DNA of 64,000 nt, from contig JAPMOS010000011.1 in assembly GCA_027972325.1 (NCBI GenBank), forward strand, positions 64,501 through 128,500. The letters are read 5' to 3'. A program made the position numbers and the translations under genes. Shown in pieces: positions 10,350 through 23,219 of this stretch (position 1 is the stretch's first letter; every line of letters starts with the position of its first letter). Source of the DNA: Paratrimastix pyriformis (lineage: Eukaryota > Preaxostyla > Paratrimastigidae). The notes under the pieces were generated by a model that did no database searches, had not been told where the DNA came from, and saw only the letters and a program-made list of their open reading frames with translations.

Positions 10350-11976
10350 ATCCCCCTTGGACAGTGGCTCCCACCCCGCCTGCTTGACCCAGGGCGCTGG
10401 CGACTTGCACTGCGGCCTCCGTCCCGATCCCTCCTCGTCGCAACGAATCGGCCACGTTGCCTTGCGTCTGCGCCTTGGGGCGGGCGAGCGACTCCCCTGG
10501 AAGGGTGGAGAGTGGAAGAGGGGAAGTTGCAAGCGTCAGTGGAGGCGATCGAGGAGGCGGACGCCACCCCCTTCGGATCCAACCGCCACGGACGGAAGAG
10601 GGAATCGATGTACTGCGGGGCTGTCTGGCCAGCTGGGAGCCGCTCCTGAAGACCCTCACTGGTGGGGGGGGGGGGGGGTGAACAAGTGGGAGGGCCGCCC
10701 TCCAAACACAGACCCTCGGGTCCAGGGGTGTTCCCTGATCTGGTCGAACGAGGGGCGCCTCGCCGGGTCGGGGTCAAGCAGACACCGCACCAGGCCTGGA
10801 AGGAGAACCACTCAGAGTGGTGTCGTGTCGTCACAGGGGCAGCAGCACAGACTGGCAGCAGCCGGCGAGCGCCTTTCCAGGCGTGCCCATGGTTCATGAG
10901 TGTACTGCCCCACCTACACAAAAAAGCGCGGGGTGAGAGCGGGTGATGTGGGCGAGTGGCGGCAGACCCGCACCCTGTCCCAGTCTGCATCCCCCGGGAC
11001 GGCCTGATAAGCGGTGGGGAACGCCGAGGGGCCCGCCAAGAGCTGCATGAGCACCAATCCGAGCCCCCAGATGTCCACAGGGAAGCCGTACTCGACCCCG
11101 GCAAGAACCTGATGGGACATGATGGCGGTCGGGAGGGATTCGGTCGGGAGAAGCAGGCGCGAATACGAACCTCGGGAGGGAGGTATCGATGGTTGCCCCG
11201 TGTTCCGGCAGTTCGTGCCACCTCATCAACGTCTAGGGGGTGGGGGTGGGGGGCGGCGATGAGGAACGAGGTGAAAAGGATGGCGGGCAGACCAGCCGAC
11301 AGGCCGAAGTCGATCAGCTTCACGACAGCGAACGGCTCGCGGCACTTGGCAGCAAGCGGGGGAACATCCAAGAGAATATTGTTCAGCTGAACGATGGATG
11401 GATGGATGGTCAGCAGTGCCGCCGGTGTGGGTGGTGTGCTTGGGAAACCGACCTTCAGGTCACGATGCACGACTCGGTGGACATGGCAGTGGGCAATCGC
11501 TAGGACGGATCCCGGTGTCCACCAGAGGAATACAGTTGCAGTACAAACCGTCAACAATTTGCCGAAAGAGAAAGAGGACAACCTCTTCGTTCAGGCCCTG
11601 ATCGCCCCGTAAATCTATCGACCCCATCTGCATATTCTCGCGTCCATGCAACACGCAGACCAACCAAAGATTGCAGTTGACACCTCGCTAGAGAAAATCT
11701 GAAATAGTAGTGGGTCGAACTCTCGGCCCAGTACAAGAAATCGATGATATTGCGGTGAGGGGTTAGGATTTTCAAATTGTCACGTTCTCTAAGAACATCC
11801 AGCTTCGCTGATTCACCGATGCGCTTTGGGATCTGCTTCAAAGCCACAAAAGCAGGGGGATCTGAGCTGGTGTCACGTAAGGCCACGACTTTGCCGAAGG
11901 CCCCAGAGCCGATACTTCCAACCTCAACAAATGGAGCCAACGCAAATTCGAGATCTGGCTCCAAAAAGCGTTTCAT
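10350..11976 (-). CDS. Serine/threonine protein kinase, family unassigned
   Basis: The ATG is at 11976 (MKRFLEPDLEF). Kinase signatures follow in order: glycine loop GSIGSGAFGKVVAL, the lysine strand VALKQIPKR, HRDLKLNNILL, LIDFGLSA, an activation segment reading RGNHRYLPPE where APE is usual, VDIWGLGLVLMQLLAG, and the final helix LLDPDPARRPSFDQIREHPW near 10760-10690. Introns interrupt HRDLK and follow LIDFGLSA and LPPE. All catalytic residues seem intact, so it should be active. The PPE variant and weak subfamily signals keep me from naming a class. The C-terminal end past ~10690 is uncertain: an open serine/arginine-rich tail continues beyond 10350, but extending it into RBX1 on the other strand seems unlikely. 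Confidence 0.75.
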
Positions 11977-12109
11977 AGCTGCCCGGGGTGACCTGCCGGC
12001 AGGGAAGTCTCTCCGGGGGGGCCGCCGAGGCGACCGCCGGCACTGAGGGGCACCAGAAGCCGTCAAGAGATTCTTGAGATCCAACGTTTTCAGAGAACGT
12101 GACAACTAC

Positions 12110-12748
12110 ACCTCACCATTAGCACGCACAGGGACGAAAGCTCGACCCACATTATTCGGGTGATGGTGAAGGGCCGTCGAACAAAACCAAACAAACCGAA
12201 CAGGAATTCTCTCGCCCAAAAAAACCCACGAGCATCATGAAGTGGGTGGTGGCTAACCGGTAAAGCCGGGGTGGGGAGCATCACAAACAAGAAAAAAACA
12301 TAGTCCTTCCCCCGTAGTGACGCACACGCACAACAACACACGCGGACACTCCGGACAAACGGACAGAAACAACACGAAGGCACCAACCCGCGAAAAAACG
12401 ACACCATGCTGAACAATGGGGGGGAGGGGAGGGAGGGAGGGGAGGGAGGGGAGCGACAGGGTGGTGCCCACATGACAAGATCCACAAACTTGAAACGAAA
12501 AGAAAAAGAAAGAAACGATCTCTGCACAGCCATACACCAGCAACCAAAGAGAAAAAGGAGAGGGTTTTACAGGGGCGGCACGGACCCCGACCGGCACCAC
12601 ACCCTGGATGGGTGGTGCAGGGGGTGGAGACGGGTCGCCCTTCACACGAAGAGAACAGACAAAATATGTCAGCGGACTCTTCAGCTTCCCATTTTTCAGC
12701 TTCCGTTCCATGCTGCTTCGGATTCCCATTCTTCTGCTTCCGCTTTCA
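12110..12748. other. Intergenic: kinase 5' flank and 3' flank of the left receptor gene
   Basis: No conserved coding signal. The minus strand is T/C-rich and includes a GGGA/GGA-rich stretch (12418-12455). It should contain the 3' UTR of the receptor gene ending at 12749 and the promoter of the kinase at 11976, though both lie on the minus strand and the border is not visible. Confidence 0.45.
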
Positions 12749-15700
12749 TCAGACGGCCAGGCCCTGCTGGATGAGCCACTTGGCGAGGTCCCGGTCGCTG
12801 GTGTCCACGTGGGCCACCATCCAGTGGCGGAGGATGTGGTCCAGGGTGAGGTACTCCGTCAGCTGCCCCTTGGCGATCCGGCCCGTGATCCGCTTGATCT
12901 GCACAGGGGGGCACCGGCCACCACCCGCCATCATCCACCATCACAGAGGATGTGTTGAGGCATCGTATCCCATCCAGGGGGAGGGCCGCTGCCGACCTTT
13001 GCGAGGCACTCCTTGTGCTGGGCGGCGTGAGCCAGGCTGCGGGGGAAGCCGTGGTCGGCCATGAGCTGGTCCTCCATGGCGAAGTGGCCCGAGACAATCT
13101 CCCAGAACTGGGCCGTCAGCGCCTCGATCACCTGCCGAGTCAAAGAAAGAACGGGTGGCGTCACGGTCTGCACCCCGTTCGCAAAGGGGCCTCCACAAGG
13201 GACTGATTGCTTTGCGCATTGCGACCTCTCTGCTTCTGTTGTTTCCTACGACCCCCCTTTGACACATACGCTCACACAGAGACATGCTGTGTATTTGCAA
13301 GGACGCAGGCGAAGAGAAACATACACAAGCACAGACGCAGACACAGACACAGGCACAGGCACAGGCACATGCACAGGCACATGCACAGGCACTCGCCCAT
13401 GTCGCACCGCCCATGTCGCACCCACCGACGGACCTCGGTGCGCTCATTGGCGGCGACTGTGGTCAGGAGGTGGGCGCCGATCTCCAAGATGGCCATGTGG
13501 TCGGCATCCAGGGCCGGCACACCCACCGAGTACGCGTCGCGCCACTCCAGGGCCCCGCTCGCTGGACAGTCAAACAGAGAGATGGTGAATGGGTTGACAA
13601 ACAGACGGACAAACAGAGGGGAAGCCAACCAGACGGCCCCCCAAGCAGCCCCTCGCCCACAGAGAGCCCCCCCCCCCCCCCCCCCTGCCCCCCTGCCCCC
13701 CTGCCCCCTGCCCCCTGCCCCCTGCCCCCTGCCCCCTGCCCCTTGCCCCCAGGTCATGGCGGACCCTCCTCCTCGGGGAAGAGTTCGATCATCTTCTTGG
13801 TCTTGTTGGCCGCATCCCACAGCAGCGGCTTCAGCGGCAGCAGCAGCGCCACTGCGGCGGAAAGGGAGATCGTGAGGGCAACCAGATGGTCACTTCCACC
13901 GTGGGCAGGGGGTGGGTGGGTGGGTGGGGGCAAGGGGGGGTGCGAGCGGCGGACCGAATGTGATGAGGATGCTGAGCAGCCCGAAGACCAGCGAGATGAC
14001 GGCAGTCGAGGCGGCTACCTCACGCAGTTCGTACGACTCGCTGCCCCACCACCGCCAAAGAGAGACCACGGAGATTGGGTGGTGTTGATGATTCGGTGAT
14101 GGCGAGATGGGCGCGATGATGGGCGCGATGGGCGGTGCCTCCCAGGCGCGGACTCTTGATAAGTCTCGGTCCATGCCCGCATGCCCGCGCCCAGGTCCCA
14201 CCGGCCGGCCGTGAAGAGGAACTCGAAGTACGGGTTGGCCGGGGTGAGCTCCTCCGCGGGCAGGCTGCTCAGCATCCGGGCCGAGGCCAGGTACCGGGCC
14301 AGGAGCGGCATCAGGCCCACCATGGTCTCGTCCATGCCCTTGATGCGCCCCGGCACGCAGTCGGTCTCGTTGAGCATCAGGCAGGCCCGTGGCTCGTCCA
14401 GCAGGGCCTCCCGGGGCGCGAACCGGCCCACGGCATACTCGAACCAGATGTTGTCGATGATCGTGTCGTTGGTCAGGTAGCCGCTCTGGCTGCCGTACAC
14501 CGTCAGGTACCGGATTCGCTCGATGTACCCCACCTGGCGCTCCATCAGGGCCTGCAGGGCGCGCCGGTCGGTGGACAGGTGGCCTAGGTCGCGCCAGACG
14601 GGGTTGGTGGCGGCCGTGTTGGCGGGGTTGCCCAGCAGGTCCATCGAGTCGTTGAAGAGCAGCTGGGTGCCCATCAGCCGCAGGGCGACCACCTGGTTCT
14701 CGAGCTGCCCGCAGAGGGCCATCTGGTGGCCCAGCACGCCCATCTCGGTCAGGTTCATGACCGACAGCACGGCCGAGCTGCCCACGGCCAGCACGATCAG
14801 CAGCAGGCCGAGGCTGATGCGGATCCAGAGCCGCAGCGAGATGCCCGCCGCGTAGGTCGACCGCACCACCCGCCCAGGCCGGCCGGCCTCCGCGGCACCT
14901 TTGGCCGTCTTGGCGCCGCCCTCATCCTCGGGTGCGCCGCCCGGGGAGGTCGGGTTGGGGGTGGTCGTGGCGGCTCGGGCTGTTGTCGTGGTTGCGGTGG
15001 TTGCGTCCAGTCCGACGTCGAACCGGGCGGTGCTGCCCCGGCCCATGGCGGTCCCCGAGTTCGGGTTGGTGTTCGTGTTCGTGTTGGGGGGGCCCGCGGG
15101 GGTGGCCGTGACCGGCGGGGCGAGGGTCGGCTCGGCAGGCCCAAGGCCACCCGCTGCGTCAGATTAGATAGGCGGTGGTGATGGAGTGATGACTTTTGGG
15201 CGATGATGAATGCTTGGGCGATGATGATGGTTGGGTGGTGGTGACCCATTCCGAGGGACAGGGGAGGGTCGGGGCCCAGACCCTGCAGGACAGCCAACAG
15301 GCCCGCCGTCCCGCTCTCCGCGGTCTCATCAAACTCGCCCGCGTCGCCCAGGGGCGGCTGGTCGCCGGTCGGTGGTGGGGGCGGGGGCCCCGGAGCCATG
15401 TCGCAGGGCGGGTCGGGCGGGGGGCCCAGCACCAGGCTGACGGTCGAGGGGGCCTGCGAGAGGGGCGGCGGGGGCGGGGCGGAGTCGGCGCCCAGGGCCG
15501 GGCACGAGCGCACCCGCGGTTCGTCGTCCATGGGGTCGCTGCTCAGCGCAGCGATCATCCCCTGGATGACTGTGGCGGTGAGAAGGGGGAGGGGTGAGAT
15601 GGGGGGGAGGGGGGGAGGAGCGGGTGGTGGCGCAACCCATTCTGCGTCCCGTGTTGGGGCTCGAGTGCGGGAGGGGCGGACCGTGGGTGGGGATGGTCAT

Positions 15701-18700
15701 GAGCTGGGCCAGGGCCAGCTCGCGGTCACGGCGGAGGGTGACCGAGGTGCGCACGAAGAACGAGTCGATCATCACAATCGCGATGAAGGCCACCGCCCCC
15801 GCCAGCGCCAGAACCGTCACCTGCAAACACACACACCCCGGGGCATGGGGCATGGGGCATGCGTGGGGCATGCACGGGGCACGGGGCACGGGGCACGGGG
15901 CACGGGGCACAGCAGGGCATATGCCAAATCAACCGGCGAACAGCAGTCAACCAGTCGACGGCATCGGAAAGATGCGAATCGAATCGACGACCTGAGCAAA
16001 CAGAAGAGCCCTCCAAGCCAGGAGGGCCGGGGGCGTGGGGGGCGTGGGGCAGGCGAGCCGACCTTGAGGACCTGGGTGCGGTTGGCGATGAAGACCCCAT
16101 AGGCGAAGGCCACCTGCTTGAAGTATTCCAGCCTGCCCCCGCACCGCCGCCACCCGCCACCCGCCACCCGCCACCCGCCACCCGCCACCCGCCACCCGCC
16201 ACCCCACCGTCATCATTCCCGTCGGTGGGTGAATGGGGGAAGGAAGGGAGCCGAGGGAGGGCGGCAGCAAACAGGCCGGACGGACAAGACACCCTCGTTG
16301 GCCAGGGTCATCCGGGCGTCGGCCAGGAAGGGATCCGAGCTGCAGGCCATGCAGGCAGCCGGAGGCCCAGAGGGGACGGCAGGCAGGCAGGCAGGGCATG
16401 ATGGCAGGGCAGGGCATGATGGCAGGGCAGGGCATGATGGCAGGGCAGGGCATGATGGCAGGGCAGGGCAGGGCAGGACACGGGACGGGAAGACGAGGGC
16501 GATGAGGTGACGGTGGTGGCCCCAAAGGCAAGGGGGGCCACGTGGCGTGTCACCCACTCGATGCGCATGCGCGAGGAGTCACGGGGCGGCTGTGTGCCTG
16601 AACTATTCCTGCCACAGGGGCGCGGGGGGGGGGGGGGGTGGCGCGGGGGACGGACTCGAGGTCGAGGAGGCCATGTCGCAGCCGGCCTCCATGTAGCGGG
16701 CCATCATCCCCCGCAGGGTCGAGCCGAGCTGCCCGCCCCGACCCCCCCGCGGCATGGGTGGTGCAAACGCGGTTTGACATGGGCGAGACGGCGGAGAGCA
16801 CATGATGGCCGAGTGGTGATGGCAGCGCACCCTGGGCGAGCCGATTGGGGGGGGGGGGGGGGGGGGGCAGATGGGTGCGGGTCGGGCGGACCTGCCTCTG
16901 GAAGGTGTTGACGCCCCTCATGGTGACAATGTCCGTCACGACCATCCGGTTGTCCTGCGAAGGGGTGGGTGGCGGTGGCGGAGGCGGAGGCGGATGGTTT
17001 ATAAGGCGATTTGCGTGCAACCGGGCGGGGGGTGGGTGGGATGCGATGTGGAAGGGCCGGGGCGCGTGGCGACCTCCCATGCCTCGTGCATGCCGAACTC
17101 GACGGCTGCCGTGTAGACGGAGGCCATGGTCTCGTGCACCTCGAGGGCGCTCTCCAGCATCGACTCGCGGGCCTCCTCCACGCTGGGCAGGACAGTCGCT
17201 GCCCCAGCGCACCACAAGCCAGCCGGGCAACACCACCCACCACCCACCGCATCATCGTTCGTGGTCCTTCCCACTTGGCATCATCGGAAAGGGCAGAACG
17301 GGCCCATCCAGACGTGTGACAGGACGCGGCCGGGTGGTATAGCGGACCTTTCAGCGGGCTGCCCTCGCCGTCCTCGCCGAGGACGACCCCAGAAGCGATG
17401 GCGGCCGCTCGGTGGGCCAGCAGCACCTGCCTCGCAGCAACCCAGCCCCAGCCCCAGCCCCAGCCCAACCCACACGCGCGTGCGCCGAGGTTGGGGACCG
17501 ATCAGTGGGCGGGGCGAGCCGGTGTTGAATGCCCGCCACCCTGCACGTGCTCTCCTCGGACGGGTGGGATGAGCGCCGCAGCGACCTTTGCGTCGATGGC
17601 CATCTGGCGATATGAAGTGACGAGCGGGATGGAGGCGGGGTGGAGGCGGGGTGGGAGGTGGGGGTGAAGCCGCGTCCTCTGGGGCGACCTTTGCGTCGAT
17701 GGCCATCTGGCCGGCCGCGGCCTGCACCTCGAGCATCTCGTCGAGCCCGTCGAGCGAGGCCACGATGACGTTCATGTTGCCCACCGAGACGCAGTACGAG
17801 GCAATCACCGAGCCCAGGCAGATGGCCCCCAGCAGCAGCAGCACCTCCAGGAAGTGCGGCAGCAGGTTCTCCTTGCGCGAGGCCAGCCTGGGAGGCATGG
17901 TGTCGAAGTGTGTGTGTGTGTGTGTGTGTGTGTGTCGAGTAAAGAAGGAACGAAGTAACGGGAAAATAAAACAAGTGCGTGTGTGTGTGTGTCGAGTGTG
18001 TGTGTGTGTGTGGGGGGGGGGAGGGAGGGAGGGGGAATGAAGGAAGGAAGGAACCGTGTGACTTGGGCGCGTTCCCGAAGCAACGAGTTCTGGGCGCCAA
18101 AACGGCATCCATGCGGTGGTGGTGGTGGTGGAGGTTGGGCTGGGTGGGCCGCTTGGCGGGACCTGATCTCGGCGACCTTCCTCTTGCGGCCCCGGCGGTC
18201 CCGCTCCTTGTCCTTCTTCTTGCGGTGCAGCTGGTGCAGCGCCGCGCTGGGCAGCTGGGTGTCACAATTCAACCACGAGGAAGGAATGAGAGGGTGAGGG
18301 GAGACGGGGAGGGACTGGGTGGATGGTGGCGAGGCGCGCCGCGCTGCAGCAGGCCGGCCGTCGGGAGGGATCGGCGGACCAGTGACGACTCCAGAGAGCA
18401 GCTGCCGCCCTCGGAGACCTGCCCCCCCCCCCCCCCCCCCACCCCCCCCGCCCGCCCACGAGTCCACAGTCCAACGACGCAGCAATGAGGACGGTCCGGG
18501 GACCAACGAATGATCCAACTGCTGATGTCAACGCCGCATCACCGAGGGTGGCGCGTGCGTCCGCAATCGAATACGCACGCGTGAAGATGGTTCATCGGCA
18601 CAGGTCACGAGATTTGGTCGGCATTCTCCCCCGCATTGTGGGTTTCTCCGTGGCCCGGCCCCGCTCGCCCCTCCTCCCCTTCCTCCTCCTTCTCCCCCTC

Positions 18701-18948
18701 CTCCTCCTCCTCCTCCTCCTCCTCTCCCGCGGGGCGGACCGACTGGTCGTCCTCGATCTGCTCGGCCCTGCTCAGCAGGATCCGGGCGGCCTCCTCATTC
18801 CGATAGATGTCCCGCTGCAGGGCCGCGTAACCCCTGCAGGCCCACACCACATTGGGGTGTGTGTGAATGGCGCCCTCTTCTAGCACCGCGCCGCAGGCCA
18901 CACCGCTCCATAGGCGCCCGCACAAGGCGGCTGTGGGTGGCGCGTGGA

Positions 18949-19012
<64 letters not shown>

Positions 19013-22000
19013 GCGGACCGGAGCACCTGGATACTGTTGGGGTGTGACTGCAGCAGCAGCTCGTAGTACTCGCGGGCCTTGGCCTCGCTGTCCACCACGC
19101 AGGCCGTCAGCTCGGCGATCCGGCCCTGCTCCACCACCGGCGCCAGCAGTGCCTCGCAGACGTCCCGCAGGGCGGCTGGTGGATGGCGCACACACACCCC
19201 GGGATGGTCAGATGTGAGCGTGGGAAACAGCCGAGTGAAGGGTTCCCGAGCGGGGCAGGGCGGACACTTGGCGGCCTCGTGGTACTTCTGGGCCATGCCC
19301 TGGTGCCGCTTGAAGGTGAACACCGACATGACGTGGGCCGACCGCAGGTCCCCGCCGGCCTGATGGAGGGGCGTGGCGGATGATAGGGAAGGCATTGAGG
19401 GGAGATATGGTGGCGGTGGTGGTGGCCGCCCAAGGGGACGGGTGGCTGGTGGGTGGGTGGGTGGGGGCATGCCGGCGGACGGATGTCTGCTGCTCCCAGT
19501 CCTTGGCCTTGAGGTAGATCACGAACCGCTCGTCGATGGCCGGCTGGCACTGGGTGCCGTGTCCCACACCAGCCCAGCCCAGCAGGGAGAGGATGGAGAG
19601 AGAGAGAGGGGGGGGGGGATGGGAAGGAGAGGGGGGAGGGAGGAGGGGAGGAGGATGGGGGGGGAGGATAGAGGGAGGAGGGAGGGAGGGAGGGAGGGGG
19701 GGGGATGCAACATAAAAGAAACGGGGCGTACGGTGAGCCATGCGCAAGATGGTGACGGGAGGGCGGGCGGAGCAGCAGCTCGCAAATACACAGCATGTTC
19801 TCTCGGGTGGGAGTGCTGGGGCGCCGGATGGAAATAGGCGGCCGATCAACGAGCGCATATTCGGGACGCGCTGAGGGAGAGAGGGAGGGGCGGAGTGGGA
19901 AGGAGGGGTGGAGAGGGAGGCGCGAGGAGGGAAGGGCTGAGAGGGAGGGGGCTGCTGCTGCTGACCCGGCGCGCCTGGAGGAGCTGCTGCATGCACCGGG
20001 CGAAGTTCTTCCGGAAGCTCTGGTGGGCCGAACCGCCGCCCCATCGGCACCACCACCCACCACCACCCACCACAGGGAGCCCGTCACAGTCAGAAAAGCG
20101 AAAGAAGCAGGCGAGCAGCCATCCCGACCGGGGCGGGGGAGGCGCGGGGCCCCAACCAGCAGCAAGGTCGTGTCGCCCATGGGTGCGCGCAAGGCGGGGC
20201 TTTGGGGAGGGCTTCACGTGGAGCCGGGAGCCGCGGACCAGCAGGAAGATGGCGTAGCCCAGGTGCAGGGTGGGGCTGGCCTGCATCTTGTGGAAGCCCT
20301 CGTTGTAGAGCCAGTCCGCGAACATGACGTACTCCGGCCGCTTGCGGAACTCCTTCCTGCCGATCCACAACACCAGGGTGAGTGTGCTGCTTGCGGAACT
20401 CCTTCCTGCCGATCCACAACACCAGGGTGAGTGTGCTGCTTGCGGAACTCCTTCCACGGGTCATCGCGGGCGGGGGGCGGATGGGGGCAGGGCAGCAGCA
20501 ACGGACCGGTGCAGGAAGCGGACGGCCCGCTCAACCTCCTGCGGGGAGCGGAACTTGGGCGGGGGCGGCACGGGGCCTGGGACCAGAGGGGTGGTGGGTG
20601 GGGGTCGGGAGGGTGTGCGCCAGGGGGGATACCTACTGACTCCTCAAAACGCGCCTGCATCATCCCCCCAACCCAACCCAACCCAACCCAACCCAACCCA
20701 ACCCAACCCAACCCAACCCAACCCAACCCAACCCAACCCAACCCAATCCAACCCAATCCAGCCCAGCCCAGCCCAGCCCAGCCCAGTCGAGCGGGTAGGT
20801 GGAGTCTGCCGACCGTCTTCCGTCGCCACTTTGAAGGCAGGGCGGCCGCGACGGTCACCCCGAGTGACCACGGTGGGCATCCGGCCGGGGGAGAGCCGCC
20901 AGCCCCTGGGGCCCGCCGACGAGGCGGGCTCGGTGGTGCTGCGTCGCAGGTAGTACAGCGGTAGCTGGCCCCGAGGGCCCAGCGCCCACAGCCGCCGGAA
21001 GCGGAAACCTGCGCCCGGGGGTGATGGAAGTGGGGGGGGGGGGGGGGGGTGGGGATGAAGGGGAGGCGGCGGCCTTCGAGTGGGTGCTGTATTGCCTGTC
21101 TGTCAAGATGTGTGTCTGCGCGGGTGCGCCCGGGCGACGGACGAGTCAGAAAGACGACGAGCACCCCACGGCGGGCAGGGTCAGGAAGTAGCCCAGAAGC
21201 CGGCCATCTGGCCGGGGCTCGTGCCTACCAGCGGGGCGAAGGTGGCGAAGATGCACGAGAGGCCAACCATCCCATAGAGCGAGCCCATCTGGGAGAGGGG
21301 AGGGTTCAAATGGTGGGCGACCCGGGGGCATGGTCTCCTGGGTCCCTGACTGATGCGCATTCGGAAGGGGCGGACAAGGTGGGCGGCATGACGGACCAGC
21401 GAGTTGCCGCGGGCGGAGCAGTAGGGCTGCGACCAGAGGCACCTGCGCGAGGATGCGAAGAGCGCCATAAGTGGATATTGAGCGTCGGTGGTCTAGTGGT
21501 AGAATATCACGTTGCCATCATGGTGACCCGGGTTCAATTCCCGGCCGACGCATCCTTTTTCTTCTTCCATAACCCTCTGACGACGGACCGGGCAGCCAGG
21601 CCGAGGTAGCCGCAAATGCTGACGACCGCCCGGGGGAGGTGGTACTTGGTCAGCAGTTTGGTGGTGGCCACGATGGCCAGCTTGCAGAGCAGCTGTGGGC
21701 AGGCCGACGAGACGGAGAAGACAGGATCGATTAGATGATAAATGCCGCTCGGGGAGGGCTGGGGGGTGGGACGGACGGCCATGAAGTCGATGCGCCCGTT
21801 GGGCCGGGCCAGCATGCCGCCCTTCTTCGGGTCGTTGTTGAACAGGCTGGTGGGCAGCAGCAGGGGCAGCAGGGGCAGCAGGGGCAGCAGGGGCAGCAGG
21901 GGCAGCAGGGGCAGCAGGGGCAGCAGGGGCAGCAGGGGCAGCAGGGGCAGCAGGGGCAGCAGGGGCAGCAAGGGCAGCAAGGGCAGCAGGAGACAGCGGG

Positions 22001-23219
22001 GGGGACACTATGTGAGTATGCGGCTGTGCGGTCTGTGTCAGAGTCGTGCGCGGGCCCGGACGGACAAGAGGCTGGTGAACTGGGAGAAGGGCACGAAGAC
22101 CACCAGCACCACCAGGGCGATCACGCTGGGGATGATGTGCGGCATGGCCCAGCACTTTACGTTGGGCAACACCGCATGCACGGGCACCTCGATGCCCTGT
22201 GGTGGTGGAAAGGAGGGGCGAGGTGACGGTGGTGGAGTGGGAGCGAGGGGATGAAGGGGCGGGAGATGGGGCTCGGCCTGGCGGACGATGTAGTAGCAGT
22301 CGAGGATGGCCAGCAGGATGCCCACGCAGGGCATGTAGAGGAACGACACCTGGCATCCACCAGCGGCCATGGAGAAGAACAGAAACGGCGAGAAAGAACC
22401 CCATGAGGCGCGGAGGGGTGGGGGGAGGGCGACATCAAGGATCGGCATGGTGGAGGGAGCCACCTCTGGGGGGCACAAAGGGCGACAGACCATCGAGATG
22501 GTCAGGACGCGGAGCACCTTGAGGGGCCACAGGGGCATGGTCTTATTCAGGTGGAAGAGCACAGCCACCAGCAGCGCGTCCACAACCGCCCCCACAATGA
22601 AGACGCTCACCAAGGCGAAGACAATGTCTACAGAACCAGAAGGTCAAGCAAAGAGGCTGGAGTGAGAAGTGGCGCCAGACAGAGGGCCAGTTGGCTGCTG
22701 GAAGATATGCTCAGATCGATGATCGAAAAGCTGGTCCGCACAAAGTTCTCTGCTCGACCGAGGGGCCATTGGATCCCGTTGAATGAGATGGCTGAAAAAG
22801 AGATCATGGGTGCTGCTCGAAGCGAACAGACCGATCATCTATAATGGTTCGAACAAGTCCCAGGCGGTTTCGTCTTCATAGATGCCAGGAAAATCAATCA
22901 GACCTGAAGAAATTGCAAGAGGAGACTTAACTGTGCCGGAAACCGGAAACCGAGGTAAACACGCTGCTTTTCGCGAAGATTTTCAGACCATGTTCAATTT
23001 CTTGAATCCTTCCGACTGGTCCTTACACATGCTATAATAGAGACCAAATACTAGCGGTTGAAGAGGATATAACATAACGGATGCGGGCAGAATTCACCGG
23101 CCTGCTTCATCCCATCTGTTGAAATGAAGAGTGGTCGCCTCATCCATTGAACCGAGCGATTGACTTTCATCTTGTTGCCCCGGCGTTGGAGGAATAGGGC
23201 CCCCACCTTGGGCTTGCAT
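12749..23219 (-). CDS. Giant membrane receptor with TmcB/TmcC-like repeats and C-terminal hemerythrin domain (left copy)
   Basis: The ATG is at 23219 (MQAQGGGP) and the TGA at 12749, with roughly 30 exons. Approximate order: N-terminal membrane block at 22625-21160 (FIVGAVVDALLVAVLF, SFLYMPCVGILLAILDCYY, HIIPSVIALVVLVVFVPFSQ); helical repeats at 20350-18630 (FADWLYNEGFHKMQASPTLH, IDERFVIYLKAKDWEQQ, EAKAREYYELLLQSHPNS), resembling TmcB/TmcC TPR regions of amoeba and trichomonad sensors; membrane-bounded segment 17860-15700; disordered linker; second segment 14850-13950; then hemerythrin from 13560. Ligands are complete: DADH, HFAMED, HAAQH and HVDTSD. Hemerythrins bind O2 or iron at a diiron site, so a redox/O2-sensing receptor is likely but inferred. 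It is a paralogue of the plus-strand gene at 23691-34609. A tRNA gene sits antisense in one intron. Confidence 0.75.
13683..13747. repeat. CCCCTGC heptamer tract
   Basis: A poly-C run (13669-13685) passes into about eight copies of a CCCCTGC-type 7 bp unit in an intron of the left receptor gene, just upstream (gene sense) of the first hemerythrin exon. Confidence 0.85.
18957..19010. repeat. GGCT tetranucleotide microsatellite
   Basis: About 13 perfect copies of the 4 bp unit lie in the intron after the exon ending SHPNSIQVLR of the left receptor gene. Confidence 0.9.
20341..20453. repeat. 49 bp tandem duplication across a splice junction
   Basis: Two identical 49 bp units (20341-20389, 20390-20438) and 15 bp of a third. 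On the minus strand each unit carries the end of an intron (ggcag) and the start of the next exon (GAAGGAGTTCCGCAAG), so three copies of the exon start lie in a row. Only the copy nearest 20350 continues into conserved protein. The right receptor gene has a single junction at the matching place (26421). Confidence 0.9.
20664..20760. repeat. AACCC pentanucleotide microsatellite
   Basis: About 18 copies of AACCC pass into CCAAT/CCCAG variants at 20745-20790, in an intron of the left receptor gene. Telomere-like in appearance, but isolated and internal. Confidence 0.9.
21482..21552 (+). tRNA. tRNA-Gly (GCC)
   Basis: A 71 nt cloverleaf. The acceptor stem GCGTCGG/CCGACGC is perfect over 7 bp, the D arm is GTCT-AGTGGTA-GAAT, the anticodon loop is TTGCCAT with anticodon GCC, and the T arm is CCGGG-TTCAATT-CCCGG. 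The discriminator is A and no CCA is encoded, as expected of a nuclear gene. Promoter boxes match: TGGTCTAGTGG (A box) and GGTTCAATTCC (B box). A Pol III stop of five T follows at 21556-21560. The anticodon stem has one A-C mismatch and a terminal G-T pair. It lies antisense in a 146 nt intron (21443-21588) of the left receptor gene, taking up half of it. Confidence 0.92.
21845..21983. repeat. GGGGCAGCA nine-bp minisatellite
   Basis: About 14 copies of a 9 bp unit lie next to the exon encoding SLFNNDPKKGG of the left receptor gene. The same unit, as CTGCCCCTG, occurs in the matching intron of the right copy at 24935-24995, so the tract probably predates the duplication. Confidence 0.9.
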
